Of a stretch of DNA of 10,676 nt, positions 1 to 5,571 are shown in pieces; position 1 is the stretch's first letter, and each line of letters begins with the position of its first letter. The DNA comes from Oscillospiraceae bacterium (GTDB lineage: Bacteria > Bacillota > Clostridia > Oscillospirales > Oscillospiraceae). The notes under the pieces were generated by a model. It saw only the letters and a list, made by a program, of their open reading frames with translations, had not been told where the DNA came from and ran no database searches. The position numbers were made by a program, and so were the translations under genes. The stretch spans positions 1 to 10,676 of the forward strand of contig JAQUZL010000068.1 of NCBI GenBank assembly GCA_028691385.1, written 5' to 3'.

Positions 1-923
1 TCCAGCAGGGACTCGGCAAATTCCGGCTTTTTAATGGTGTTGACCGCCAAAACCGGGCAATGCACTGCCGCCTTGACTGCGGTGGCAAGGCCACGCTTCC
101 ATCCCTGCTGATACGACGGCGGCTCGCGGTTGGTATAGGAGGTTTCCTGCAGGCCGCAGTTGACGTTGATATAATCCACGCCCATCGCGTCCCACATTTT
201 TGCCATCTCCACGCCATCGTCCAGATCGTTGCCGCCTTCAATAAACTCGTTGGCGGACACACGGATGCCCACCACGAAGTTGCCGCCCACCGCAGCGCGG
301 ATGGCCGCGTAAATCTCCCGCACAATGCGCGTGCGGTTTTCCAGGCTGCCGCCATATTCGTCGGTACGCTTGTTATACAGCGGGGTCAAAAACTGACCCA
401 GCAGGTATCCGTGGGCGGTATGGATTTCCACGCCGTCAATCCCGGCCTTTTTGGCCAGCAGCGCCGTGTTCACATAGCGGTCAATGAGATACGCAATGTC
501 CGCCTTGGTCATGGCCTTGGCCATAGAGCCGTCCGCGCACTTGGTTTCCGACGGCGCCCAGGCGGGATTGCCGCCCAGCGTGGCTGCGCTTGCGACCTTG
601 CCCGGATGATGCAGCTGAATGAACACCTTGGCGTCATATTGATGAATCATGTGCGCCAGGCGGTCAAAGGTCAGCATCTGCGCCGTATTTTCCAGCACCA
701 CTTCCGACGGATTCACGCGCCCCGTCTTGGTATCCACCAGCACGATGCCGGGGATGATGAGGCCGGCGCCGCCCTTGGCACGCTCTTCCAGATAATCGAA
801 CATCAGCTGACTCACGCCGCCGGCAGCGTCGCCAAAGTTAAAGCCGGCGGGCGTGACAACAACCCGGTTTTTCAGCTCCAGCCGACCGATTTTACCCGGT
901 GCAAAAAGCTTCGGATATTTCAT
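1..923 (-). CDS. Old yellow enzyme family NADH:flavin oxidoreductase, 3' end missing (partial)
   Basis: The 307 visible codons (positions 3-923) form the N-terminal FMN-binding TIM barrel of the OYE / 2,4-dienoyl-CoA reductase family. Such enzymes use NAD(P)H to reduce activated C=C bonds of enoates or enoyl-CoAs in the cytoplasm. Visible signatures are LFAPGKIG near residue 6, QLHHPGK at 103-109, and the hallmark block HTAHGYLLGQFL at 168-179 followed by NKR.DEYGGS.ENR to residue 197. Tyr173 is the usual proton-donor position. The ATG at 921-923 is preceded by AAGGAGT about 5 nt upstream. The gene lies 9 nt after the cupin stop, so the two are almost certainly co-transcribed. The frame runs off the left edge, so whether it carries the C-terminal 4Fe-4S and FAD/NAD domains of the long BaiCD-like enzymes cannot be seen. 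The family call is firm; the substrate is unknown. Confidence 0.93.
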   Translation of the reverse strand, partial: MKYPKLFAPGKIGRLELKNRVVVTPAGFNFGDAAGGVSQLMFDYLEERAKGGAGLIIPGIVLVDTKTGRVNPSEVVLENTAQMLTFDRLAHMIHQYDAKVFIQLHHPGKVASAATLGGNPAWAPSETKCADGSMAKAMTKADIAYLIDRYVNTALLAKKAGIDGVEIHTAHGYLLGQFLTPLYNKRTDEYGGSLENRTRIVREIYAAIRAAVGGNFVVGIRVSANEFIEGGNDLDDGVEMAKMWDAMGVDYINVNCGLQETSYTNREPPSYQQGWKRGLATAVKAAVHCPVLAVNTIKKPEFAESLL

Positions 924-932
924 GGCAACTCC

Positions 933-1310
933 TTACCAGCAGTGGTGGTTGATTTTGACGCCCGGCTCGGACTGGATGCGGTCATCGCGCTCCGGCAGGA
1001 AAACGTCCACATTGATGCACAGGCACTGGCCACGGTTCAGGGTGGAGTGGATGGCGTTTGCCGGGATATAGGCCCAGCAGCCCGGGCAGAGGTCATACTT
1101 GACGCCGTCGATGATGACGTCCATAAAGCCCGCCTGCACATAGGTCAGCTGCGCGGCCGGATGGCTGTGCGGCTGCGCGCCCGCGCCGGGATTCATCTCC
1201 CAATACTGCATGGTGACGGCGCTGTCCGGCTTATAGACCGCACTGCGGGACCCGTTCCCCCAGTCCTTCCACTCGACTTCGTTGATATCAAATGCACTTG
1301 CAATTCCCAT
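933..1310 (-). CDS. Small single-domain cupin protein
   Basis: This 125-residue protein has one conserved beta-barrel cupin domain. Motif 1 is seen as HSH at residues 48-50 with Gln54 where many cupins have Glu, and ends in G61. Motif 2 is seen as P..A..H with His88. These three His residues could bind a divalent metal. The C-terminus is rich in possible ligands (NHHCW). In-frame ATGs also exist at 1323-1325 and 1314-1316, but GGAGG at 1319-1323 sits 8 nt before the ATG at 1308-1310, overlaps the first ATG and is too close to the second. The start at 1310 is therefore preferred. The gene lies directly ahead of the OYE-type reductase (9-nt gap), which suggests a role with the same substrate, as isomerase, dioxygenase-like enzyme or ligand sensor. 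The sequence does not decide among these. Confidence 0.85.
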   Translation of the reverse strand: MGIASAFDINEVEWKDWGNGSRSAVYKPDSAVTMQYWEMNPGAGAQPHSHPAAQLTYVQAGFMDVIIDGVKYDLCPGCWAYIPANAIHSTLNRGQCLCINVDVFLPERDDRIQSEPGVKINHHCW

Positions 1311-1545
1311 TTTCATTTCCTCCATATCGCGTTACAACGGCTCGTGTTTGTTTTGCTGCAATCACACAGCTTTTCCTGTATCATATTTTTGCCGATTCGA
1401 GTAGAAATGTCAATTGACGACTTTTCACAATAATCCCTATTCATTTGGATTGTTTGCACAAATATATTGCATATTGTAAACGAATTCAGGCACGTTTTAA
1501 CAATTATGTATCATTTTCGGGGGTTCTTTTCCCCGTTAGTACAGC
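1311..1545. other. AT-rich intergenic region upstream of the cupin operon
   Basis: No convincing gene is seen here. It must hold the promoter of the minus-strand cupin-OYE operon. The best minus-strand -35 is TTGACA at 1409-1414, but the best -10-like hexamer (TATGAT, 1380-1385) is 23 nt away, which is too far for sigma-A. A 10-bp perfect palindrome GTCAATTGAC (1410-1419) overlaps that TTGACA. GCATATTGTAA (1469-1479) recurs upstream of the TAXI operon. Confidence 0.5.
1409..1419 (-). promoter_or_regulatory. Palindrome overlapping a TTGACA box upstream of the cupin gene
   Basis: TTGACA reads on the minus strand at 1409-1414 and is embedded in the perfect palindrome GTCAATTGAC (1410-1419), about 100 nt upstream of the cupin start. 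A regulator bound here would cover a -35 element. No well-spaced -10 follows, so this is a weak promoter/operator call. Confidence 0.3.
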
Positions 1546-1578
1546 AAAAAGGCCGCAGGAATCAATTCCTGCGGCCTT
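1546..1578 (-). terminator. Rho-independent terminator of serC
   Basis: The inverted repeat AAGGCCGCAGGAAT / ATTCCTGCGGCCTT (1549-1562 and 1565-1578) lies 13 nt beyond the serC stop. On the minus strand it is followed by TTTTT (1546-1550). The closing A-T pairs probably open to give a workable loop. Confidence 0.9.
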
Positions 1579-1591
1579 CGAAAAGCGGATA

Positions 1592-2677
1592 TTATGCGTT
1601 TTCCTGCTCGAACTTCTTCATGAAGTCAATCAGGTAGTCCACGCCTTCTTCGGGCATGGCGTTATAGATCGATGCGCGCATGCCGCCCACCAGGCGATGT
1701 CCCTTCAGGTTGGACATGCCGGCCTTGCCAGACGCGGCGGCAAACTTTGCGTTCATTTCGTCATCCGGGCAGCGGAACACCACGTTCATCAGGCTGCGGG
1801 ACTCTGCGGAAACCTCGTTTTTGAAGAGCTTGCTGGTTTCCAGATAGGAATACAGCTTTTCCGCCTTGCGCACGGCCTTTTCGTGCATGGCCTTGACGCC
1901 GCCGGTTGCCTTGATGTGCTCAAGCACCAGCTTGGTGATGTAAATGCTCCAGCAGTTGGGGGTGTTGTACATGGAGTCGTTTTTGGCGGTCAGCGCGTAG
2001 CTGCACAGCGACGGGCAGTACTTCGGCACATCGTCACGAATCAGATCCTCGCGGACAATGACCAGCGCCATGCCGGACGGCGCGAGGTTCTTCTGCACAC
2101 CTGCATAGATCAGGCCAAACTTGGAAATGTCCACTTCTTCGGAGAAGATGCACGAGGACATGTCGGCCACCAGCGGCACGTTACCGGTTTCCGGAATATA
2201 GTCCCAATGGGTGCCATAGATGGTATTGTTAAAGCAAATGTGGACATAGTCCGCATTCGGATCCAGCTCCAGCTCATTCTGGCGCGGGATGCGGGTGAAG
2301 TTCTCCGACTTGGTGGAACCGGCCACACGCGCATCGCCGAACTTCTGCCCCTCTTCATAGGCCTTCTTGGAGAAATTGCCGGTGAGCACATAGTCGGCCC
2401 GGCCGGTTTTCATCAGGTTCAGCGGCACGCAGGCAAACTGCAGCGTTGCGCCGCCCTGCATGAACAGCACCTTGTAGTTCTCCGGCACATTCAGCACTTC
2501 GCGAACCAGTGCTTCGGCGTCCTTTGCAATTTTGTCAAACACCTTAGATCGATGGCTCATCTCGTTGACGCTCATGCCAGAACCCTCGCAGTTCAGCATT
2601 TCATCTCTTGCCTTTTCCAGCACCGGTACCGGCAGCATGGATGGGCCGGCGGAAAAATTGTAAATACGGTCGTACAT
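1592..2677 (-). CDS. serC: Phosphoserine aminotransferase SerC
   Basis: This 361-residue PLP-dependent enzyme interconverts 3-phosphohydroxypyruvate plus glutamate and phosphoserine plus 2-oxoglutarate, the second step of serine biosynthesis; the family also serves pyridoxine synthesis in some bacteria. The length matches the family (about 360). Visible features are the N-terminal YNFSAGPSMLP, the FMQGGATLQF phosphate/PLP-binding segment near residues 72-81, ADMSS with the Asp that contacts the pyridine ring near residue 172, the Schiff-base lysine in AGVQKNLAPSG (Lys196), and GGMRASIYNAMP near the C-terminus. The ATG at 2675-2677 is chosen because AGGAGGG (2684-2690) sits 6 nt upstream. An in-frame TTG at 2704 lies outside this RBS. 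The gene has its own promoter and terminator. No serA or serB is visible nearby, so it appears monocistronic here. Confidence 0.97.
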   Translation of the reverse strand: MYDRIYNFSAGPSMLPVPVLEKARDEMLNCEGSGMSVNEMSHRSKVFDKIAKDAEALVREVLNVPENYKVLFMQGGATLQFACVPLNLMKTGRADYVLTGNFSKKAYEEGQKFGDARVAGSTKSENFTRIPRQNELELDPNADYVHICFNNTIYGTHWDYIPETGNVPLVADMSSCIFSEEVDISKFGLIYAGVQKNLAPSGMALVIVREDLIRDDVPKYCPSLCSYALTAKNDSMYNTPNCWSIYITKLVLEHIKATGGVKAMHEKAVRKAEKLYSYLETSKLFKNEVSAESRSLMNVVFRCPDDEMNAKFAAASGKAGMSNLKGHRLVGGMRASIYNAMPEEGVDYLIDFMKKFEQENA

Positions 2678-2717
2678 GATAAACCCTCCTAATGGTTTTA
2701 ACAAAGTATTACGTTAA

Positions 2718-2746
2718 ATATTACCTTTTTTTTCGTTAAAAAGCAA
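2718..2746 (-). promoter_or_regulatory. Sigma-A-type promoter of serC
   Basis: On the minus strand TTGCTT (2741-2746) and TAATAT (2718-2723) are separated by 17 nt. The predicted transcript start near 2711 leaves a leader of about 34 nt that contains the serC RBS. The surrounding DNA is strongly AT-rich. Confidence 0.65.
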
Positions 2747-2810
2747 TAGATATTTTTACAAATTTATGTATTTTTGACGATAAACCCATTTACATTTCCC
2801 CTTTGCGCGC

Positions 2811-2841
2811 GAACAGGCGCAGCCATTCGCCGCGCCTGTTC
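2811..2841 (-). terminator. Hairpin downstream of spoIIID, possible weak terminator
   Basis: A perfect 10-bp inverted repeat, GAACAGGCGC / GCGCCTGTTC (2811-2820 and 2832-2841), with an 11-nt loop begins 10 nt after the spoIIID stop. On neither strand does a run of T follow, so it may stabilise the 3' end or be a Rho-assisted or inefficient terminator, allowing some read-through toward serC. Confidence 0.4.
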
Positions 2842-2851
2842 CGTCCGCCCG

Positions 2852-3100
2852 TCAGACTCCTTTATATTTCCGGCGGGTGGCAATCCCGCCGCGCAAATGG
2901 CGCTCAGCCTTGTTCCGGTTCAGCACTTCCCGGACCTGCAGGTAAAGAGGACGATTGTAATGCTCCAATCGCTCTGTCAGATCCTTATGCACTGTGCTCT
3001 TGCTCACGCCGAACTGTTTTGCCGCAGCCCGAACAGTCGCTTGGTTTTCGATGATGTATACCGCCAGATCGCAGGCGCGCTTCTCTATGTTCTCCCTCAT
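2852..3100 (-). CDS. spoIIID: Sporulation transcriptional regulator SpoIIID
   Basis: The 82-residue protein is a small DNA-binding regulator. In Bacillus and Clostridia, SpoIIID acts in the mother cell during sporulation, activating or repressing sigma-E-regulon genes and helping switch to sigma-K. The helix-turn-helix lies at about residues 22-45, with recognition-helix text FGVSKSTVHKDLTERL that is nearly identical to the Bacillus protein as remembered. A basic C-terminal patch RHLRGGIAT..KYK (68-80) is also conserved. The tail is shorter than the 93-residue Bacillus homologue. The frame is open upstream to 3193, but GGGAGG (3108-3113) lies 7 nt before the ATG at 3098-3100, fixing the start. 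Upstream there is a possible sigma-E promoter. The next gene downstream is serC rather than the mreB-like gene of Bacillus. This gene is the best evidence for a spore-forming host. Confidence 0.97.
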   Translation of the reverse strand: MRENIEKRACDLAVYIIENQATVRAAAKQFGVSKSTVHKDLTERLEHYNRPLYLQVREVLNRNKAERHLRGGIATRRKYKGV

Positions 3101-3131
3101 ACAGGCACCTCCCAAGCTGTGCTGCCAATTC

Positions 3132-3161
3132 AGCATATGCCTGCCGCTGCGGCGGTATGTT
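3132..3161 (-). promoter_or_regulatory. Possible sigma-E-type promoter of spoIIID
   Basis: On the minus strand AACATACC (3154-3161) and CATATGCT (3132-3139) are 14 nt apart and resemble, imperfectly, the sigma-E boxes (ATA-containing -35 and CATA.A.T -10). A start near 3125 would give a leader of about 25 nt with the spoIIID RBS. The spacing is good but the -10 is only partly matched. Confidence 0.35.
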
Positions 3162-3171
3162 CCGCGGGCCA

Positions 3172-3187
3172 AAAATCCCGGGATTTT
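3172..3187. promoter_or_regulatory. Perfect 16-bp palindrome between divergent promoters
   Basis: AAAATCCCGGGATTTT is perfectly self-complementary. Its centre (about 3179.5) lies almost exactly midway between the predicted start sites of spoIIID (about 3125, minus) and the small plus-strand gene (about 3240). This is a plausible shared operator. No known regulator is recognised for it. Confidence 0.4.
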
Positions 3188-3204
3188 CCCCATTGCCTTT
3201 TACT

Positions 3205-3233
3205 TTGACTTTTGCCGCCGACTGGGCTATAAT
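3205..3233 (+). promoter_or_regulatory. Near-consensus sigma-A promoter of the small Lys/Pro-rich gene
   Basis: TTGACT (3205-3210), a 17-nt spacer and a perfect TATAAT (3228-3233) predict a transcript starting near 3240. It is the best vegetative promoter in the window and points away from spoIIID toward the 39-codon ORF. Confidence 0.85.
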
Positions 3234-3239
3234 AAAAGC

Positions 3240-3260
3240 GTAATCGGCAGTACCGATTAC
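3240..3260 (+). promoter_or_regulatory. Inverted repeat at the predicted transcription start
   Basis: GTAATCGG / CCGATTAC (3240-3247 and 3253-3260) with a 5-nt centre begins at the predicted +1. As DNA it could be an operator for a repressor. As RNA it would put a stable hairpin at the extreme 5' end, protecting the transcript. The sequence cannot separate these roles. Confidence 0.5.
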
Positions 3261-3271
3261 AAATACAAAAC

Positions 3272-3311
3272 GAAACAGCATGTCGCTTGCGGTGACATGC
3301 CTTTTGTTTTA
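3272..3311 (+). terminator. Leader hairpin followed by a T-rich run (attenuator-like)
   Basis: GCATGTC / GACATGC (3278-3284 and 3294-3300), with further G-U/G-C pairs inside and possible AAAC/GTTT pairing outside, is followed by CTTTTGTTTT. It lies about 40 nt into the predicted transcript and ahead of the small ORF. It could be a leader terminator or the 3' end of a short RNA of about 70 nt. The flanking A-rich and T-rich runs make it symmetrical, so it might also work on the minus strand. Confidence 0.45.
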
Positions 3312-3331
3312 TCAGAAAGAGGGCGCAAGTC

Positions 3332-3451
3332 ATGGGTGATAAAAATCCGAATAAACCGCCGAAAAAGAAGAAGGCAGCAGGCAAAACCGCGATCTTACCG
3401 GTCATGCCGCCGCTGTCAGAATCGAATCCGGCCAAGAAGCCGAAAAAATAA
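3332..3451 (+). CDS. Small 39-residue Lys/Pro-rich protein of unknown function
   Basis: The ORF runs ATG 3332-3334 to TAA 3449-3451 and encodes a very basic peptide. A Lys/Pro cluster PPKKKK lies at residues 9-14, a short apolar middle ILPVMPPL at 21-28, and a second basic tail AKKPKK at 34-39. It has no signal peptide, membrane segment or Cys and is probably disordered, perhaps binding nucleic acid or ribosomes. Support for its being real comes from context: a near-consensus sigma-A promoter at 3205-3233, a GAGGG ribosome binding site (about 3319-3323) 8 nt before the ATG, and a strong terminator after the stop. It is transcribed divergently from spoIIID and convergently with the TRAP operon. 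I do not recognise a named family; short Lys-rich proteins of this look are common in Clostridia annotations as hypothetical proteins, but I cannot confirm homology here. Confidence 0.7.
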   Translation: MGDKNPNKPPKKKKAAGKTAILPVMPPLSESNPAKKPKK

Positions 3452-3457
3452 TGCTGA

Positions 3458-3485
3458 CCGCCCGACGCATCCCCATTCCGGGCGG
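3458..3485. terminator. Short GC hairpin after the small ORF
   Basis: CCGCCCG / CGGGCGG (3458-3464 and 3479-3485) with a 14-nt loop begins 6 nt after the small gene's stop. No T run follows on the plus strand before the next hairpin. It may block exonucleases or assist the adjacent strong terminator. Confidence 0.4.
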
Positions 3486-3486
3486 C

Positions 3487-3533
3487 AAAAAACAGCGCAG
3501 CTGCGATCCAAAATCGCAGCTGCGCTGTTTTTT
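3487..3533. terminator. Perfect 21-bp bidirectional Rho-independent terminator
   Basis: The arms 3487-3507 and 3513-3533 are exact reverse complements of 21 nt around a 5-nt CCAAA loop. Each arm has a GC-rich core (CAGCGCAGCTGCGAT) flanked by six A or T. Transcripts from either side therefore end in a stem plus a T6 run. It serves the convergent small gene (plus) and TRAP permease (minus), and its outer arm overlaps the permease stop codon at 3532-3534. Confidence 0.95.
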
Positions 3534-5490
3534 ATAAATCCGCCGGGCGGCGCTTGTGATGAAGATACTGCCAGAGGAAGGTCACCGCGATCAGCGCAAT
3601 GCCCACGCTGTCGGTCGACAACTGGGGGTCAATGAGCAGCAGCCCGCCAAGGCCGGACGCGATGCGCTGCGGCCAGGTCATATGGGTGATGATATAGCCC
3701 TCCAGCGCCGCAGACACGCCAAAAATACCAATGAGCGAGGTGCAGATGATGAGCACCACCTGCGGCAGCGTCGTATCGATGAACAGCATTGCCGGGTTCA
3801 GCGCAAAGACATATGGCACAATAAACGCCGCAATGGCCAGCTTGGTGGCCGTAAACGCGGTTTTCATCGGATTGGAATGGGCAATGGCGGAGCCGGCATA
3901 GGCCGCCAGCGCCACCGGCGGGGTAATATCGGCGACAATGCCAAAATAGAACACAAAGAAATGCGCCGCAAGCGGCGGAACGCCCATTCGAATGAGAATC
4001 GGCGCGCAGGTAGACGCCATGATGCAATAGTTCGCGGTTGTCGGCACGCCCATGCCCAGCACGATGCAGCACAGCATGGTGAGCACCAGCGCCACCATGA
4101 GCTGATTGCCCGCCACGGCCACGATGCCGTTGATGAGCAGATTGGCAAGGCCCGTCATGGTGATGGTGCCGCCGATGATGCCCGCGATGCCGCAGGCCGC
4201 CGCCACGGAAATCGTTCCGCGGCCGCCCGCTTCCAGCGCGTCAATAATTTTTCCCACAGTGATGCGGTTGTCCTTATCAAGCAGGCTCACAAGGATCGCC
4301 AAAAGGATGGCATAGGCCGCAGCCTTCTGCATGGTCATCATGCTGCCGGTCACAAAGACCACCAGCGCAATCAGCGGCAAGAGCAAAAATGTCCGTTTGA
4401 TCAGTTTTTTGAACACCGGCAGCTGCTCTTTCGGGATGCCCTTCAGCCCCAGCTTTTTGGCCTCCAGATGCACCACGATGAAAATGCCCGCGAAATAGAG
4501 CGCCGCCGGCAAAATGGCGCGCACCAAAATATTGGAATAAGGCACGCCGACAAAGTCCGCCATCAAAAACGCAGCTGCGCCCATAATGGGCGGCATGATT
4601 TGGCCGCCGGTGGAGGCAGCCGCTTCCACCGCGCCTGCAAACTCCGGTTTATAGCCGGTTTTTTTCATCATGGGAATGGTGACCGAGCCGGTGGTCACCG
4701 TGTTGCCCACCGACGAACCGGAAACCATGCCGCACAGGGCGGACGACAGAACCGCGACCTTGGCCGGACCGCCGGAAAACTTGCCCGCCGCGCAGTTGGC
4801 AAGGTCGATAAAGAACGCGGAAATACCGGTACGCTCCAAAAACGCGCCAAAGATGATGAACACCACAATAAACTTGGAGCACACGTTGATGGGCGTACTC
4901 AGCACACCCTCTTTGGTATAAAACAAGTTGCGCACCAAATATTTGAGTCGGCCGTCAAAGGTCGGGTTGGACAGTCCCACCGTCAGCGCATAGAGGATAA
5001 AGACCGACGCCACAATGAGAATCGGCAAGCCCACGCTGCGGCGGCAAACCTCCGCCAGCGCCAAAATACCGATGATGCCGATGATGATCTGAAACCATTC
5101 AAACCGGTTGCCCTGCTGAATGATGGCAGTGGCGTTCCATGTAAAATAGAAATACGCGCCAGCGCCCAGCACCATCAGCACAATATCATACCAGGGCATA
5201 AAATTGGCCTGCTGATGCCCCTTATGCGCCGGAAAGACGATGAAGCCCATCAGCACAATCAGACCGACAAACGAGGTCAGTCGGATTTCCTCCAAAAAGG
5301 TCGCGTACAACGTGACCCAAATGCAGAACAGGGAAAACGCCACCAGAATCGCGGTGACCACAATTTTGGGTTTCCCCTCCCAAACGCGGGTATTGGACTC
5401 CCGGTCATACTTGCGCATCACCGCGTCCAAATCGTGCGGATTGTGGGGCAACTGCTCCCCCGTCTGTTTTTTACCCGAAAACAAAGCCAT
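3532..5490 (-). CDS. TAXI-type TRAP transporter permease, fused 4TM/12TM (DctQ-DctM fusion)
   Basis: The 652-residue integral membrane protein fuses the small (Q) and large (M) TRAP subunits and imports organic acids using an ion gradient, fed by an extracytoplasmic binding protein. Residues 1-40 are a hydrophilic cytoplasmic start. Hydrophobic segments at about 42-65, 71-87, 101-120 and 133-170 form the Q-like part. The M domain follows, with family hallmarks VSGSSVGNTVTTGSVTIPMM (256-275), EAAASTGGQIMPPIMGAAAF (289-308), GMGVPTTANY (479-488) and ADITPPVALAAYAG (520-533). These match the TRAP fused-permease family and its Na+-coupled M domain. AGGAGGG (5496-5502) lies 5 nt before the ATG. 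The gene is second in an operon after the TAXI binding protein, with a strong hairpin between them. Substrate unknown; 2-oxoglutarate, glutamate or other carboxylates are known for TAXI systems. Confidence 0.95.
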   Translation of the reverse strand: MALFSGKKQTGEQLPHNPHDLDAVMRKYDRESNTRVWEGKPKIVVTAILVAFSLFCIWVTLYATFLEEIRLTSFVGLIVLMGFIVFPAHKGHQQANFMPWYDIVLMVLGAGAYFYFTWNATAIIQQGNRFEWFQIIIGIIGILALAEVCRRSVGLPILIVASVFILYALTVGLSNPTFDGRLKYLVRNLFYTKEGVLSTPINVCSKFIVVFIIFGAFLERTGISAFFIDLANCAAGKFSGGPAKVAVLSSALCGMVSGSSVGNTVTTGSVTIPMMKKTGYKPEFAGAVEAAASTGGQIMPPIMGAAAFLMADFVGVPYSNILVRAILPAALYFAGIFIVVHLEAKKLGLKGIPKEQLPVFKKLIKRTFLLLPLIALVVFVTGSMMTMQKAAAYAILLAILVSLLDKDNRITVGKIIDALEAGGRGTISVAAACGIAGIIGGTITMTGLANLLINGIVAVAGNQLMVALVLTMLCCIVLGMGVPTTANYCIMASTCAPILIRMGVPPLAAHFFVFYFGIVADITPPVALAAYAGSAIAHSNPMKTAFTATKLAIAAFIVPYVFALNPAMLFIDTTLPQVVLIICTSLIGIFGVSAALEGYIITHMTWPQRIASGLGGLLLIDPQLSTDSVGIALIAVTFLWQYLHHKRRPADL

Positions 5491-5520
5491 GGGATCCCTC
5501 CTATCTTTGATAACTGAATG

Positions 5521-5556
5521 AAAAGAGCCGCAGCGGTGACCCGCCGCAGCCCTTTT
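5521..5556 (-). terminator. Intercistronic hairpin between the binding protein and permease genes
   Basis: Sixteen paired positions, 5521-5536 with 5541-5556, include three G-U wobbles and a 4-nt loop. On the minus strand the stem ends in CTTTTC just past the binding-protein stop. It probably terminates part of the transcripts or protects the upstream mRNA, giving more binding protein than permease. The short T run suggests partial termination. Confidence 0.7.
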
Positions 5557-5571
5557 CGAACTTCCTTGGGA

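Noticed and set aside
1380..1414. Sigma-A promoter TTGACA/TATGAT for the cupin operon
   Set aside because: The spacing is 23 nt, far from the usual 16-18, so it was kept only as a possible regulatory site.
60..1433. Long plus-strand open frame opposite the OYE and cupin genes
   Set aside because: Its translation is His/Val/Ala-rich with no family likeness, it has no RBS, and the minus-strand genes in the same DNA show clear conserved motifs. Open antisense frames are common in GC-rich DNA.
3101..3193. In-frame N-terminal extension of SpoIIID by 31 residues
   Set aside because: The extension has no RBS, crosses the probable promoter and a palindrome, and SpoIIID proteins start at the position following GGGAGG.
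3556..5517. Long plus-strand open frame opposite the TRAP permease
   Set aside because: It encodes a low-complexity His/Arg/Asp-rich sequence that mirrors the permease codons. The minus strand encodes an unmistakable TRAP permease with RBS and terminator.
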